Below are positions 1-9,074 of a stretch of 64,000 nucleotides of DNA, one piece after another. Below the pieces are notes generated by a model that worked only from the letters and a program-made list of their open reading frames with translations, made no database searches and was not told the origin of the DNA. The first letter of the stretch is position 1; the number at the start of each line of letters is the position of its first letter. The translations under genes and the position numbers were made by a program. This DNA comes from Virgibacillus proomii (lineage in GTDB: Bacteria; Bacillota; Bacilli; Bacillales; Amphibacillaceae): contig NZ_FUFN01000009.1 of the NCBI RefSeq assembly GCF_900162615.1, forward strand, positions 1,024,403 through 1,088,402, written 5' to 3'.

Positions 1-98
1 AGTGGGATGTCCGAGTCTTTATCCACTAGCTTAACTTTTAGTACTGCTTGCTCCAATTGCTTTTTTATTGCTTTTTCCGTATCTTGAACGATATTCAT
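1..98 (-). CDS. argS: arginyl-tRNA synthetase, N-terminal fragment (window edge)
   Basis: Only the first 32 or so codons lie in the window; the gene runs off the left edge. The translation starts MNIVQDTEKAIKKQLEQ and continues with a pattern (hydrophobic positions, then 'DSDIP') that matches the N-terminal Add1 domain of Bacillus-type ArgS, which charges tRNA-Arg in the cytoplasm. An AGGAGG ribosome site lies 6-7 bases before the ATG. The regulator transcribed in the same direction upstream resembles ArcR, which fits an arginine-related neighbourhood. The call rests on a short N-terminus, so another protein with a similar start cannot be excluded. Confidence 0.6.
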   Translation of the reverse strand, partial: MNIVQDTEKAIKKQLEQAVLKVKLVDKDSDIP

Positions 99-252
99 GT
101 TGTATCCTCCTTTTTAATTAGTTCTATAATTTAAGTTCATTATTTCACATTAGTGGTTTAATAAAAAGTTAAAAAGGGTTAAATGTTGAAAACTCTCTGT
201 AGCATTGTTGGAGAGATGCTGTTTAAGAATTCTTCCATTTTTTACCTTTAAG

Positions 253-591
253 AGGTTGTTCAAAATATGCACTAAAAATGACACAGCGAATTACTTCGTA
301 CGTTAGAAGGATAGATTTTAGCGTTGAAGTTTCATTCAACGTAGGTAAAAATTTTTAGGTTCTAAGTATAAGTGCAACTAGGCTTTCGTCTGCGCTTCGC
401 TTGCTGCTAAGCCAAGTTTTCTTTATTGGCTTATTTCTCCGTTCCTTGGAAAAGGATACCCCCTTTTCCTGCGTGAGAATGTGTTTCGAGGAAAATTCAC
501 TAGTGCTCATATATCTGTATAGCATACTCTAGCTACTCGAAACTTCGTCGCCTCGAACTTCTCGATCCTTTTTACCTTTTTTTGAACACGC
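253..591. repeat. dispersed repeat R1, copy 1 (about 340 bp)
   Basis: Begins with TTGTTCAAAA and ends with TTTTTTGAACACGC, so the two ends form a short imperfect inverted repeat. It contains a small hairpin GTTGAA-gtttca-TTCAAC near 325-345 and a conserved stretch GTGCAACTA followed by CGCTTCGCTTG. A second copy with the same ends and the same internal order lies at 22444-22825. There is no reading frame, so it looks like a MITE-like element or an intergenic repeat. The whole 99-753 gap otherwise holds no gene. Confidence 0.6.
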
Positions 592-753
592 ACTCTAATC
601 TGTTATTTTGAAGGAAAATAAAAAAGTGCCTAAAAGGGTGAAATAACTGGATTGGTGTCACCTTTAGCACAACAGCTTCCCGGCTGCACTTTCTATGGAA
701 TATCTAAATGTTTGCGGCATTATTTGAATGACACGCTACAGTTTTATGTTTTT

Positions 754-1431
754 CTAATGCATAAAATAATTGATATCATAAATAACCAACCGTTTGTCTA
801 CCATAGACAGAATCCCTTCTCTTTTTAATTCATTATAAATATGTGAGACGGTTTCTCGTGAAGTTCCTGTCAACTTAGCAAGCTCTGTTAATGTCATTGG
901 TAAATCAATAATTATCTTTTTTCCATCATGATACCCAAAATCATGAAGCAAGCACAAGATTGACTGTTCAACCCGATCCCTGACATTGGAAGTGGTCAAT
1001 GTTAGGAGGCGATTTTCATGATACTCTAATATAGTTGATAAATGATTGATAATTACAAATAAATGTTCCATATTATCCATTGCTTTTTCTTCCAATATTT
1101 TCGTGGGTATATAATAGACAACAATACTCGTTAGTGCACATGCTGAATAATGATAAAAATTATCTTTAAAAAAACCGCCATAAGGAAACATACTGTATGG
1201 TTTTATATAGTCCACATACAATCTTGTAGCTTCTGTGTTCGATCTTTCTAATTTCACATACCCTTCACTTAAAAAATAGATTCGTTCACGGGGGTCGCCT
1301 TCCATAAATAACAATTGATTTTTTTTATATGTTCTTTCAAATAAATAATTCTTTAAATCTTCCAACTCAGCTTCCTTAAAGCGCGACAGGAATTCAAAAT
1401 TGCCCAAATCCATGGTATCTTTTACTTTCAT
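754..1431 (-). CDS. Crp/Fnr-family transcriptional regulator, ArcR-like
   Basis: A 225-residue regulator with an N-terminal cyclic-nucleotide-binding-type beta-barrel (about residues 15-120, with the conserved 'YFLSEGYVKL'), a dimerisation helix, and a C-terminal winged helix with the recognition segment LTGTSRETVSHIYNELKREG. The start is placed at the ATG at 1431 because GGGAGG lies 7 bases upstream; the earlier in-frame ATG at 1458 has no ribosome site. No Fnr cysteine cluster is evident. Family members of this length in Bacillus and Staphylococcus include ArcR, which controls the arginine deiminase genes; the argS-like gene downstream fits that but no arc genes are in the window. A Crp-type dyad at 1521-1536 suggests autoregulation. 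Confidence 0.75.
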   Translation of the reverse strand: MKVKDTMDLGNFEFLSRFKEAELEDLKNYLFERTYKKNQLLFMEGDPRERIYFLSEGYVKLERSNTEATRLYVDYIKPYSMFPYGGFFKDNFYHYSACALTSIVVYYIPTKILEEKAMDNMEHLFVIINHLSTILEYHENRLLTLTTSNVRDRVEQSILCLLHDFGYHDGKKIIIDLPMTLTELAKLTGTSRETVSHIYNELKREGILSMVDKRLVIYDINYFMH

Positions 1432-1520
1432 TTCAAGTCCCTCCCAATATAAAAACATCTAACAAGCATATTTTTAGATAACTTTTATTACCTCCCCGCT
1501 GCCACAGTACGTAACAACGT

Positions 1521-1536
1521 ATGTAACCGATTACAT
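1521..1536. promoter_or_regulatory. Crp/Fnr-type operator dyad
   Basis: ATGTAACCGATTACAT: 6-base arms ATGTAA/TTACAT around a 4-base spacer, about 90 bp upstream of the Crp/Fnr-family gene. The shape matches Crp/Fnr/ArcR sites, so binding by the neighbouring regulator is a reasonable inference. The rest of 1537-2112 shows no convincing gene; a 61-codon frame there has no ribosome site and is not accepted. Confidence 0.45.
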
Positions 1537-2112
1537 AAAAAGTGATCGCTTCTAGCTTTTACTGTTTTATATTCTCAGCAGTATATTAGTTAATTATGGG
1601 TCATTTCGATGATTGCATTTTCTATATCCATACTAGAAAATACAAGAAAGTTCATCTTTGGGAATAAAAGGAACCGATACATGAAATAAAGAGTAATCAT
1701 TACGAAATAATAAATAGTGTTATTATGATTTTAGGTGAAAATGATGCTGAATAGAACTCTAAAAAGCGCTAAAAATACCATATGATTCCACTTAGCACGA
1801 ACAGCAAAATAAGAAAATTCTGTTATAGAGCAATTCCTAAACATTTAATTAGGAATTTTACTTTATCATATCTGACTTTAGCCTTAATATTTCCTGCTCC
1901 TCGTTTCTTTGCAGTAGTTTTAGTAATACAAACTTTTAAACCTGTTTCGCTTTCACAAACGCTATAAATGTCTTTATTAACGACATGTTAAAGAAAATAA
2001 ATCCTTTATTGTTACGATCTAATATTGGATGATACTTCCTAAAAACTTAAAAAAGCTATGGACTAACCAAAACGTTATCCAGTTTAAACAGGTTCTTTTT
2101 TGAATTTGTAAA

Positions 2113-2129
2113 ATTACCATTCCGGTAAT
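2113..2129. promoter_or_regulatory. operator-like palindrome, copy 1 (upstream of the Xre gene)
   Basis: ATTACCATTCCGGTAAT is a perfect 6-base-arm dyad (ATTACC/GGTAAT) with a 5-base spacer. A second copy begins 61 bp downstream. The pair brackets the likely promoter of the small Xre regulator and is probably its own operator. Confidence 0.6.
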
Positions 2130-2173
2130 CAAGTAATATGATAGCTTTTTTCATTAACAATGTCAAGTTTTAA

Positions 2174-2189
2174 ATTACCATTTTGGTAA
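2174..2189. promoter_or_regulatory. operator-like palindrome, copy 2 (over the Xre gene leader)
   Basis: ATTACCATTTTGGTAA repeats the dyad at 2113 with only the central spacer changed. It ends immediately before the GAGGTG ribosome site of the Xre gene, so a bound repressor would cover the transcription or translation start region. Confidence 0.6.
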
Positions 2190-2203
2190 AAGAGGTGAAT
2201 GAT

Positions 2204-2506
2204 TTGAATGATATTGGAAAACGATTAATTGAATTAAGAAAAAAGCAAAATTTAGAACAAAAAGAGGCAGCAAAACTAATAGGAATTTCTAGCGTTAATT
2301 TATCCCGTTATGAAAAAGGCAATCGCACACCTAACCCAGAAATGCTAAAAAAGCTAGCTGAATTTTATAATGTAAAGCCATCTTATATCGCCTTTGGCGA
2401 AGAAGATTGTCATTTAAAATTTTTATCAGATGTGACAGAAGAAGAAGCAGAATTATTAAAAGCTTACTTAATAAAAATTCGTCAGGCAAGACAACAGAAG
2501 GAGTAA
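2204..2506 (+). CDS. small Xre/Cro-type HTH regulator
   Basis: A 100-residue protein with an HTH_3 (Xre/SinR-type) domain over about residues 3-60: 'GKRLIELRKKQNLEQKEAA' leads into the recognition helix 'ISSVNLSRYEKGNRTP'. A short charged C-terminal helix follows and probably mediates dimerisation. The start is the TTG at 2204, because GAGGTG lies 6 bases upstream; the longer frame from 2183 would run through the second operator. Two identical-arm dyads at 2113 and 2174 point to autoregulation. A terminator follows at 2669. The target genes are not obvious, since the next gene is on the other strand. Confidence 0.85.
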   Translation: MNDIGKRLIELRKKQNLEQKEAAKLIGISSVNLSRYEKGNRTPNPEMLKKLAEFYNVKPSYIAFGEEDCHLKFLSDVTEEEAELLKAYLIKIRQARQQKE

Positions 2507-2668
2507 ACACATTTCAACGTGCTAAGGGTTACTAAATAAAGCATCTCATAACACCTAATAGTAAATTATCTACTCTGTTATGGATAACTACTGGAAAAAA
2601 GAGATTCGCCACCTTGAAAAGTCATGGCTCCTAATCAAAGCGCAAATTTATATCAAATCAACATGTGG

Positions 2669-2704
2669 AAAGGGCGGCTGATTCCCGCCTTTTCGTTTTT
2701 ATTT
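2669..2704 (+). terminator. Rho-independent terminator
   Basis: GGCGG-ctgattc-CCGCC extended by an AAAG/TTTT pairing, followed by a T-rich run. It lies about 165 bp downstream of the Xre gene on its strand. Confidence 0.7.
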
Positions 2705-2883
2705 CAAAATAATTCAATTGGCTCTCGATAGACTTAAGCATGATAGAAATTCTTTTATTGAAGAGTGCATTAACATGAATTGGTAACACAATAAACGAGA
2801 ATTTATTTGTTCTCATTTTACATTCACTTGCTTACCGAGATAGTAATTTAAATAACATAGTAACTCATGCTTATAGATAGGCT

Positions 2884-3507
2884 TCATCTTAATTGCACTA
2901 CAAAACTCCCTTTCACTTCATCTCCCCATCTCAGTTCATACTTCTTTCTATCAACTATTGGGCCAACTCCTTCTGGTGTTCCCGTGTAAATAATATCACC
3001 TTTCTTCAAGCCAAAATTTGCCTGGATATACTCCAGTATCGTCTGAAAATGAAAGATCATCGACGAAATATTCCCTTGTTGAACTACTTTTCCATCACAT
3101 AGTAGAGAAAAATCACTCTCTGAACAAGCAACTTCTCCTGGAAACTTCCAAAACTCTGTAACCACAGCTGCATTTTTAAATCCTTTGGCTATTAACCATG
3201 GGTGTCCTTTCTTTTTCAATTCAGATTGCACATCTCTTAATGTCAAGTCAACTCCCATTGCCATCTTAGTTACTACATCATCTACCTTTACACGATCGGT
3301 AACATCTTTACCTATATATAAAACAATCTCTACCTCATGATGAATTTCACCTTGATCAGCCGGGTACTGGACAGTCCGACCATTCGCCTCCACTAAAGAA
3401 TTCGTTGGCTTGGAGAAGACCAATGGCTTTTTTGGTACTTCATTGCCTAATTCAGCTGCATGATCTGCATAATTACGGCCAATGCAAAAAATATTGTTAA
3501 TGTTCAT
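2884..3507 (-). CDS. fumarylacetoacetate hydrolase (FAH) family protein
   Basis: A 207-residue single-domain FAH-fold enzyme, the short type seen in acylpyruvate hydrolases and oxaloacetate decarboxylases. Visible signatures are the N-terminal 'IFCIGRNYADHAAE', the metal-ligand region 'GEIHHEVEIVLYIGK', 'GVDLTLRDVQ' and the C-terminal 'GDIIYTGTPEGVGP'. The family cleaves C-C bonds in 1,3-dicarbonyl or 2-oxo acids using Mg or Mn; the substrate here cannot be read from sequence. The ATG at 3507 is preferred over the GTG at 3516 because GGGGTG is better spaced from it. It stands alone between two plus-strand genes. Confidence 0.88.
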   Translation of the reverse strand: MNINNIFCIGRNYADHAAELGNEVPKKPLVFSKPTNSLVEANGRTVQYPADQGEIHHEVEIVLYIGKDVTDRVKVDDVVTKMAMGVDLTLRDVQSELKKKGHPWLIAKGFKNAAVVTEFWKFPGEVACSESDFSLLCDGKVVQQGNISSMIFHFQTILEYIQANFGLKKGDIIYTGTPEGVGPIVDRKKYELRWGDEVKGSFVVQLR

Positions 3508-3802
3508 ATGTATCACCCCATAGGAAGCTTTTTATTGCGTTTATTATATCACACAGCAAAAAGCTCTTATCTGTTTAAATGCCCTGTCTATGTTATGAAC
3601 ATCTAAAAATTCATACAATCTACCATGCGGACAATTGTTGCTTACTTGTGCGTGTTTCAAATAGATTTTTCATGCGCATAACTATAACCTTTCCTTCATT
3701 AGTGCTACAATAAAAATGTGAATGTTGCTTCTGTCACTTTCTTATGTATATTTCGTTCTAAGCTGTAGAAGCTAGCACTATTACGGTAAAGGAGTGGAAA
3801 TC

Positions 3803-4687
3803 ATGCAACAAAGTCAAATGGAAAGAATGAAACACGGGAAAGGGTTTATTGCTGCACTGGATCAAAGTGGAGGCAGTACACCTAAAGCGTTAGCCGCTTA
3901 TGGCATATCAAAAGATGCGTATCAAAATGAAGCGGAAATGTTCGATTTAGTACATGAAATGCGCACAAGGATTATTACATCACCAGCCTTTGATCCCAAG
4001 TATATTTTGGGAGCCATCCTATTTGAACAAACGATGGACCGTGAAATAGAAGGTATGTATACAGGCGATTATTTAGCCGAAAAGAAAGGAATTGTGCCTT
4101 TTTTAAAAGTAGACAAAGGACTTGCTGAAGAAGCAAATGGTGTGCATTTAATGAAGCCAATTCCAGACTTAGACGAAACACTAAAACGGGCAAATGAACG
4201 TCATATGTTCGGAACCAAAATGCGTTCGGTTATTAAAGAAGCGAATCCTGAAGGTATCCAAGCTGTCGTTCGTCAACAGTTTGAAATCGGGAAACAGATT
4301 ATAGCAGCTGGTTTGGTTCCTATCATTGAACCAGAAGTAGACATCCATAGCCCGGAAAAAGAAAAATGCGAAGAGCTCTTAAAAACTGAAATACTACGCC
4401 ACTTAAATCATTTAAGCGAATCAGATAATGTCATGTTAAAATTAACTATTCCTACAGTAGCAAACACATACAAGGAACTAATTGAGCATCCAAATGTGGT
4501 ACGTGTTGTCGCACTTTCTGGCGGCTATACAAGAGACGAAGCGAATAAAATGCTGAAAGAAAATGAAGGATTAATCGCTAGTTTCTCCAGAGCTTTAAGT
4601 CAAGATTTGAATGTCAACCAAACAGATGAAGCGTTTAATGCAGCTTTAAGGAAAGCGGTCGAATCCATTTACGAAGCTTCGATTTAG
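3803..4687 (+). CDS. fda: fructose-bisphosphate aldolase, class I
   Basis: A 294-residue class I (Schiff-base) aldolase of the bacterial type known from Staphylococcus. It shows the N-terminal 'GFIAALDQSGGSTPKALAAY', 'MRTRIITSPAFD', 'VPFLKVDKGL' and the Schiff-base lysine region 'NVMLKLTIPTVAN' at about residue 215. It cleaves fructose-1,6-bisphosphate to two triose phosphates in glycolysis, metal-independently. The ATG at 3803 has AAAGGAG 8 bases upstream; the GTG at 3794 lies on that site and is rejected. Monocistronic by context: a repeat follows downstream and no neighbour shares its strand. Confidence 0.95.
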   Translation: MQQSQMERMKHGKGFIAALDQSGGSTPKALAAYGISKDAYQNEAEMFDLVHEMRTRIITSPAFDPKYILGAILFEQTMDREIEGMYTGDYLAEKKGIVPFLKVDKGLAEEANGVHLMKPIPDLDETLKRANERHMFGTKMRSVIKEANPEGIQAVVRQQFEIGKQIIAAGLVPIIEPEVDIHSPEKEKCEELLKTEILRHLNHLSESDNVMLKLTIPTVANTYKELIEHPNVVRVVALSGGYTRDEANKMLKENEGLIASFSRALSQDLNVNQTDEAFNAALRKAVESIYEASI

Positions 4688-4739
4688 AAAATTTTACGTA
4701 ACGATAACCTAAGCTTGTATAGGAAACAAAAGCTAGAAA

Positions 4740-4945
4740 TGCTCGGTTAGCGGCATCTAAACGGGAGAGCTTCTAAAGAAATCACGTGATAAAGGAAACA
4801 TCGCCTGCAACAGGGGTATGCCGACGCCTGAGTAGCAAGCCCGCTTTTTTGTCTTCCTTTAGATTTGAGCCGATAGTAACTTATCTTGAGGAGTTGGCAC
4901 AAAGCTTGAGCATTTAAGCTAGACAGACAAAGCTACTTTTCAAAA
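4740..4945. repeat. dispersed repeat R4, copy 1
   Basis: A non-coding block with the recognisable order GATAAAGGAAACA, GTATGCCGACG, AGCAAGCCCGCTTTT, TTCCTTTAG, CCGATAGTAACTTATC, CTTGAGCATTTAAGCTAG, AAGCTACTTTTC. The same order recurs, closer to consensus, at 16083-16398 and in diverged form at 53412-53625. It carries no reading frame. Confidence 0.55.
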
Positions 4946-4995
4946 AAATATCCAACATGTAAAAAACGGATGGCGTTTCCTCAACCAACAAAAAT

Positions 4996-5032
4996 CCCCC
5001 TTAAAAGATAGCTTGGACTCTTTTAAGGGGGG
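4996..5032 (-). terminator. Rho-independent terminator (minus strand)
   Basis: A 13-bp stem CCCCCTTAAAAGA/TCTTTTAAGGGGG with an 11-base loop. Read on the minus strand it is followed by ATTTTTG, as expected for ending the secreted glycosidase transcript. It may also stop plus-strand reading. Confidence 0.75.
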
Positions 5033-5161
5033 TTGTTCAATTTATAGTTTAACTAGAAATCTAGCAGCATTATGATAAGTTAGTATACTGCTTGTTTTTA
5101 TTGTACTCACCAAGATAGAATTTTACTAGATGTTTACAAAATGAATCCATGAGCATCTTGA

Positions 5162-7507
5162 TTATTTATCAATGGATAGCCCATCCTGAGACGTTGTTTT
5201 TTGATCTACTAGGCTATTTTTATACAACAAATAATAAGAAGAAGCTGACCAGCTAAAGTTTTTAGTACTTAATCCCTTTCCAGTTTCAGGATTATAGTTT
5301 TCACGAATTGGTCCATCCTCCATTAAACCTTCAGCATGGTTAAATAATTTCTCCGTTAATGTTCTCGCTTCTTTATTGTATCCGTAATTTTGTAGTGCTT
5401 CAACTCCAAACAATGCCTGATCCATCCAGACAGGTCCACGCCAATAATGACTAGGACTGTATTTAGGGTTGTCTTTTGAAGCAGTTGGAAATGGCATATA
5501 CGTATTAAATTTATTTTCATCTACCATGTTTTCAACGACATTTCCAGCTTGGTCTTTATCTGCTAATTTAGCCCATAAAGGAATCCAACCTTCTGTTCCT
5601 TTTCCTCTGTTTGTTAGTAATTTCTTCTTCGAGCCGTCTTCATTAATTTGTAAATCATAGAAATAACCGGTTTTTTGGTCGTACATATTCTTGCTTATAT
5701 AGTTTTTAATGTAGTTCGCTTCTTTCGTAAACTGCTTAGCTTCTCTTGGTTTGTTCAATTCTTCCGCCATTGACTTTAAAAAGGCTTTTTCTGCATATAA
5801 ATAGGCATTTAAGTCAACCGATTCTTGGTTTATGGAATAACCAATTACCTTATTATCCTTATTTTTATTTTCAAAGACTTGAACACCAACATCATCTTTC
5901 CCTACACCTTCTTGATCAAAGCGAGTCGCATTATCCATTCCACTTTCCCAAGCGGCAGCTTCTATTACTGCTTCTGGATTTAATTTAGGGTTACCGTTTT
6001 CATCTTTAATGATCTGATAATTCTCATCCCTTTGCCAGTTCGCTTCACTTACTGTACTACCGTATTCGGAAATTCCATTTTGATCATGGTCACGGTTACG
6101 ATACCACCATTCATGATATTGCTTTAACTTTGGATACATTTCTTTTAAAAACTTCTTATCATTAGTCTGTTCATATACATTCCAAACTGCCCAGGATGCT
6201 AGTGGTGGCTTCGAGTTTCTCTCATTCCAGTTTCCACCATCGCCGCCTCGCGCCTGCTCTTTATTATAGAAAATGGCGTCGATAATTGCTCCCTCATCCT
6301 GAGGCCTTACATTATCATTCGATTGTATTTGATGGTCAAATAAAGCACGAATATTATTTTTAGCAAGTTCTGGATTAAAGTCAGCTACTGCAACAGCTTG
6401 CTTCCAAGAATCCCAGGACCACATACCAATAAACCACTTATAAGACATGGAAGGAACGATTCCATCATGTTTAATAGCGCCGGCAGGACTTCGCCAGTTT
6501 GTCATTAGTGTTTCCATCGCTTTTACAGCAGCATGTCGATACTCAAGATTGTTATGATCATTTTTCTCATTAAAGGTGCGATCCAAATATCCTTGCCAAC
6601 GCTTCTCGTTTTGCTTAAACAGCTTATTCGCCTGCTTGGTGTATTTTTTTAGCTTTCCTTTTTCCTGATTAAATTCTTTGGTTGTAAATGTATAGCTTTC
6701 TGTAGTGTATGTTGTAAAGCTTTTATTAGGCTTAATTTTAATCGGTTTATTTAGTCTCGTTTCATACTTATTACCGCTTACAATTGTTTTGACTGGCTGA
6801 TCATGATAAATATAGTATTTAGCCTGATCCGTAGCAAAATAATTCCAAGTATCTCTTATTTCCGAAAAATTAACTTGTACACCATTTTTAGTTGCTGTTA
6901 ATGATTGACCTAAATTTAACTTGTTATTTCCATTAGCTAATGTATTCAAAAGCTCTCCTTGCCAGTAAACATCTAAATTCAACGCTTTATTGGTATTATT
7001 TTTGAGTTCCGTTTTAATCATAGCAGTGCGGTTAGTGACAAAAATAAGGTTTAAAGTTAAATCAAAATCATCAAGTTGATAGTGTTGCACTAATCGACCT
7101 GGATAATACGTAAAGTCAACTGGGTCACTGTTACGCAGATCATATTTTTCACCAGTGTCCCGATTGCTAATTTGAATTTGGTTTATCGTTTTAGCCAAGT
7201 TAACAGGATATTCTTCAGCAATGATTACAGGTCCTGCAAATCCTCCATATAATTCTTTCGCATCGTAGCTTGGTAAATAATAGCCATGCCAAGCGCCTAA
7301 ATCAGAGAAGTTATTAAATTTATTCGTTAAATAACTGCCATATATTTGTTCTGAAGGTTGTGCAGAGATATCTAATGTGTTCTGAAACTCTGTCACTTTA
7401 GGGAGATTTGCTTTTGCGTAAACCGGGATACTGCTTCCAAAAATGAAGCATGAAGCTATGGATACAATACCTAGTTTCAATAATTTCCTATTTTTTACTT
7501 TTTTCAC
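5162..7507 (-). CDS. secreted GH63-like glycoside hydrolase (YgjK type)
   Basis: A 781-residue exported enzyme. The true start is probably the GTG at 7507, 8 bases after AAAGGAGG; it opens a classic signal peptide (KKVKNRK, a hydrophobic stretch, then PVYA/KA). A beta-rich N-terminal domain (about 40-290) is followed by an (alpha/alpha)6 barrel with 'FIGMWSWDSWKQAVAVADF', 'GGNWNERNSKPP', 'SGMDNATRFD' and 'YWRGPVWMDQALFGVEAL', the pattern of GH63/MGH1-like alpha-glucosidases such as E. coli YgjK. It probably trims alpha-glucosides outside the cell. It is a lone gene with a strong terminator downstream. The substrate is not predictable beyond the family. Confidence 0.85.
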   Translation of the reverse strand: MKKVKNRKLLKLGIVSIASCFIFGSSIPVYAKANLPKVTEFQNTLDISAQPSEQIYGSYLTNKFNNFSDLGAWHGYYLPSYDAKELYGGFAGPVIIAEEYPVNLAKTINQIQISNRDTGEKYDLRNSDPVDFTYYPGRLVQHYQLDDFDLTLNLIFVTNRTAMIKTELKNNTNKALNLDVYWQGELLNTLANGNNKLNLGQSLTATKNGVQVNFSEIRDTWNYFATDQAKYYIYHDQPVKTIVSGNKYETRLNKPIKIKPNKSFTTYTTESYTFTTKEFNQEKGKLKKYTKQANKLFKQNEKRWQGYLDRTFNEKNDHNNLEYRHAAVKAMETLMTNWRSPAGAIKHDGIVPSMSYKWFIGMWSWDSWKQAVAVADFNPELAKNNIRALFDHQIQSNDNVRPQDEGAIIDAIFYNKEQARGGDGGNWNERNSKPPLASWAVWNVYEQTNDKKFLKEMYPKLKQYHEWWYRNRDHDQNGISEYGSTVSEANWQRDENYQIIKDENGNPKLNPEAVIEAAAWESGMDNATRFDQEGVGKDDVGVQVFENKNKDNKVIGYSINQESVDLNAYLYAEKAFLKSMAEELNKPREAKQFTKEANYIKNYISKNMYDQKTGYFYDLQINEDGSKKKLLTNRGKGTEGWIPLWAKLADKDQAGNVVENMVDENKFNTYMPFPTASKDNPKYSPSHYWRGPVWMDQALFGVEALQNYGYNKEARTLTEKLFNHAEGLMEDGPIRENYNPETGKGLSTKNFSWSASSYYLLYKNSLVDQKTTSQDGLSIDK

Positions 7508-7737
7508 TTTCTGTTCCTCCTTTTTAAAGTTTGTAAAACTGTAAAACACACCCTTACTTACTCTGGCTTACCAATTACTGTGATGCACTTTTCGACTCGT
7601 TTTCAGATGTATTTCTCTCCTAATTTCTTTAATGCCTCCTCTCCGTTTTTTTGTGCCCACTTGTGAATCAACAAGCAAACTTTATGCCAACACCGTATAA
7701 CAGAACAATGCCTTCGTTTCATAAAAGGAATAAAAAA

Positions 7738-7762
7738 TGTGTGCAATTTCTTTTTGCACACA
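7738..7762 (-). terminator. hairpin, probable minus-strand terminator
   Basis: TGTGTGCAA/TTGCACACA is a perfect 9-bp stem with a 7-base loop. On the minus strand it is followed by TTTTTTATT. It lies 230 bp upstream of the secreted glycosidase start and could also be an operator. Confidence 0.45.
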
Positions 7763-7867
7763 TGAAGCTCATAACTATAGCAAGTTGTTTTGAAGGAAGG
7801 AGAATTATTTTGCTTCGGAACAAGAAGGAATATGGTTTAAAAAGACATGAAGCACTATAAAAAAACT

Positions 7868-7899
7868 GCTCCTTCAAAATCAGGTGATTTCAAAGGAGC
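7868..7899 (-). terminator. hairpin, probable minus-strand terminator
   Basis: GCTCCTT..AAATCA/TGATTT..AAGGAGC with a symmetrical CA/CA internal loop. On the minus strand a TTTTTT run follows. It is a candidate end for the undecaprenyl-diphosphatase transcript 370 bp away. Confidence 0.55.
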
Positions 7900-8267
7900 T
7901 AAAAATAATTCTGTATTTTATAAAAAATCAAGTTCCTCTTGACTAAGACATACTTACTCCTTATGCCTTTCATGATCGAATAGCACTCTATCTACTTATG
8001 TGATAAACGAAACATTTTAGTTTAAATGATATTCATCATTTGCTTCGTACTATTTCTGTCTTTATCAGAAAGAGGTTTCTTCAATGGGATGATGGCCAGT
8101 ATAGGTGGTTCTGGTTTTCTTGGTGGAATGATAGCATGTACGGGTTGATACCTCCATATTACGTGGAAAACGATTTGTTGACGTACCTGTAAAGAAAGCA
8201 ATTAATCATGCTGATGAATTAATTGGTCAAGCTTTAACAGCTCTATTCTTTTTACATAGGGAAAGCT
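7900..8267. other. gene-free stretch, possible decayed coding remnant
   Basis: No intact gene. On the plus strand there are short stretches of protein-like codons in different frames, for example 'VPVKKAINHADELIGQALTA' just before 8270 and 'MMASIGGSGFLGGMIA' near 8082-8130, separated by stops. These suggest a frameshifted remnant of an unrecognised gene, but I cannot name a family. Confidence 0.25.
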
Positions 8268-9074
8268 TTAAAGTAAAACAAATATCGTAAATAAGAAAGC
8301 TAACAAAATACGATAATAAGCAAAAGGAGTTAACCCGATTCGTTCCAGCCACTTTAAGAAAGTTACCACAGCAAACAGGGCGACAACAAAAGAAGTTAGA
8401 AATCCTACGGTAAACATTGGGAGATCGCTAACACTTAAATGGTTCCAACTTTTTAATAAATCTAAGCTTGTCGCTCCGATCATTACAGGAAGTGCAATTA
8501 AAAAGGAGAACTCTGATGCCGTTCGATAGCTTGCCTTTGCTAAAAGTCCACCTGAAATAGTCGATCCTGCTCTTGAAAAGCCGGGATAGACAGCCAAACA
8601 TTGGAATAATCCAATCATAAACGCTTGCCGATACGTTAGATCGTCTAAAGAGTAGGCAGTGGGGTCAGGCTTTGTTCTCTCTGCATAAATCATTAAAAAG
8701 GCTCCGGCTACAAGTCCAATGACCACCGTTTGCGGTTGAAACAAATAGGTTTTAATAATTCCATGTAACAATAGCCCAGCAACGATGGCCGGAAGGACTC
8801 CAAGAATAATATGGATTGCATTAAATTTCTTTTCTTTTTTCAAAATCGGTGCAATGTTAAATAAAGAAACAAGACGTTCCTTATATAAAATAGTAATCGC
8901 CAGGATAGCCCCGAGTTGAATAACGATCTCAAATGTTTTTGCTTTTTCTCCCTCAAAACCTAGTAAATGCCCTACTAATATAAGATGCCCTGTAGAAGAG
9001 ATAGGTAAAAATTCAGCTAGCCCTTCTACAACGCCTAAGATAAAAGCTATTAAAATATCAATCAACAAACTCAC
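8268..9074 (-). CDS. uppP: undecaprenyl-diphosphatase (bacitracin resistance, BacA/UppP)
   Basis: A 268-residue polytopic membrane enzyme that dephosphorylates undecaprenyl diphosphate so that the lipid carrier can be reused in wall synthesis. The two active-site motifs are clear: 'EGLAEFLPISSTGHLI' near residue 17 and 'YPGFSRAGSTISGGLL' near residue 165. About seven or eight hydrophobic helices cover the rest. The start is uncertain: the GTG at 9074 overlaps its only GGAG, whereas the TTG codons 6 and 9 bases further in are better spaced from it. It appears monocistronic. Confidence 0.95.
   Translation of the reverse strand: MSLLIDILIAFILGVVEGLAEFLPISSTGHLILVGHLLGFEGEKAKTFEIVIQLGAILAITILYKERLVSLFNIAPILKKEKKFNAIHIILGVLPAIVAGLLLHGIIKTYLFQPQTVVIGLVAGAFLMIYAERTKPDPTAYSLDDLTYRQAFMIGLFQCLAVYPGFSRAGSTISGGLLAKASYRTASEFSFLIALPVMIGATSLDLLKSWNHLSVSDLPMFTVGFLTSFVVALFAVVTFLKWLERIGLTPFAYYRILLAFLFTIFVLL

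Noticed and set aside
99..753. T-box or other riboswitch before argS
   Set aside because: No T-box core sequence or antiterminator/terminator pair was found; the space is taken by repeat R1.
1782..1967. 61-codon open frame
   Set aside because: No ribosome site, unusual composition and no family resemblance; treated as chance.
7651..7860. 69-codon open frame
   Set aside because: It spans the hairpin at 7738-7762 and has no ribosome site or recognisable protein pattern.
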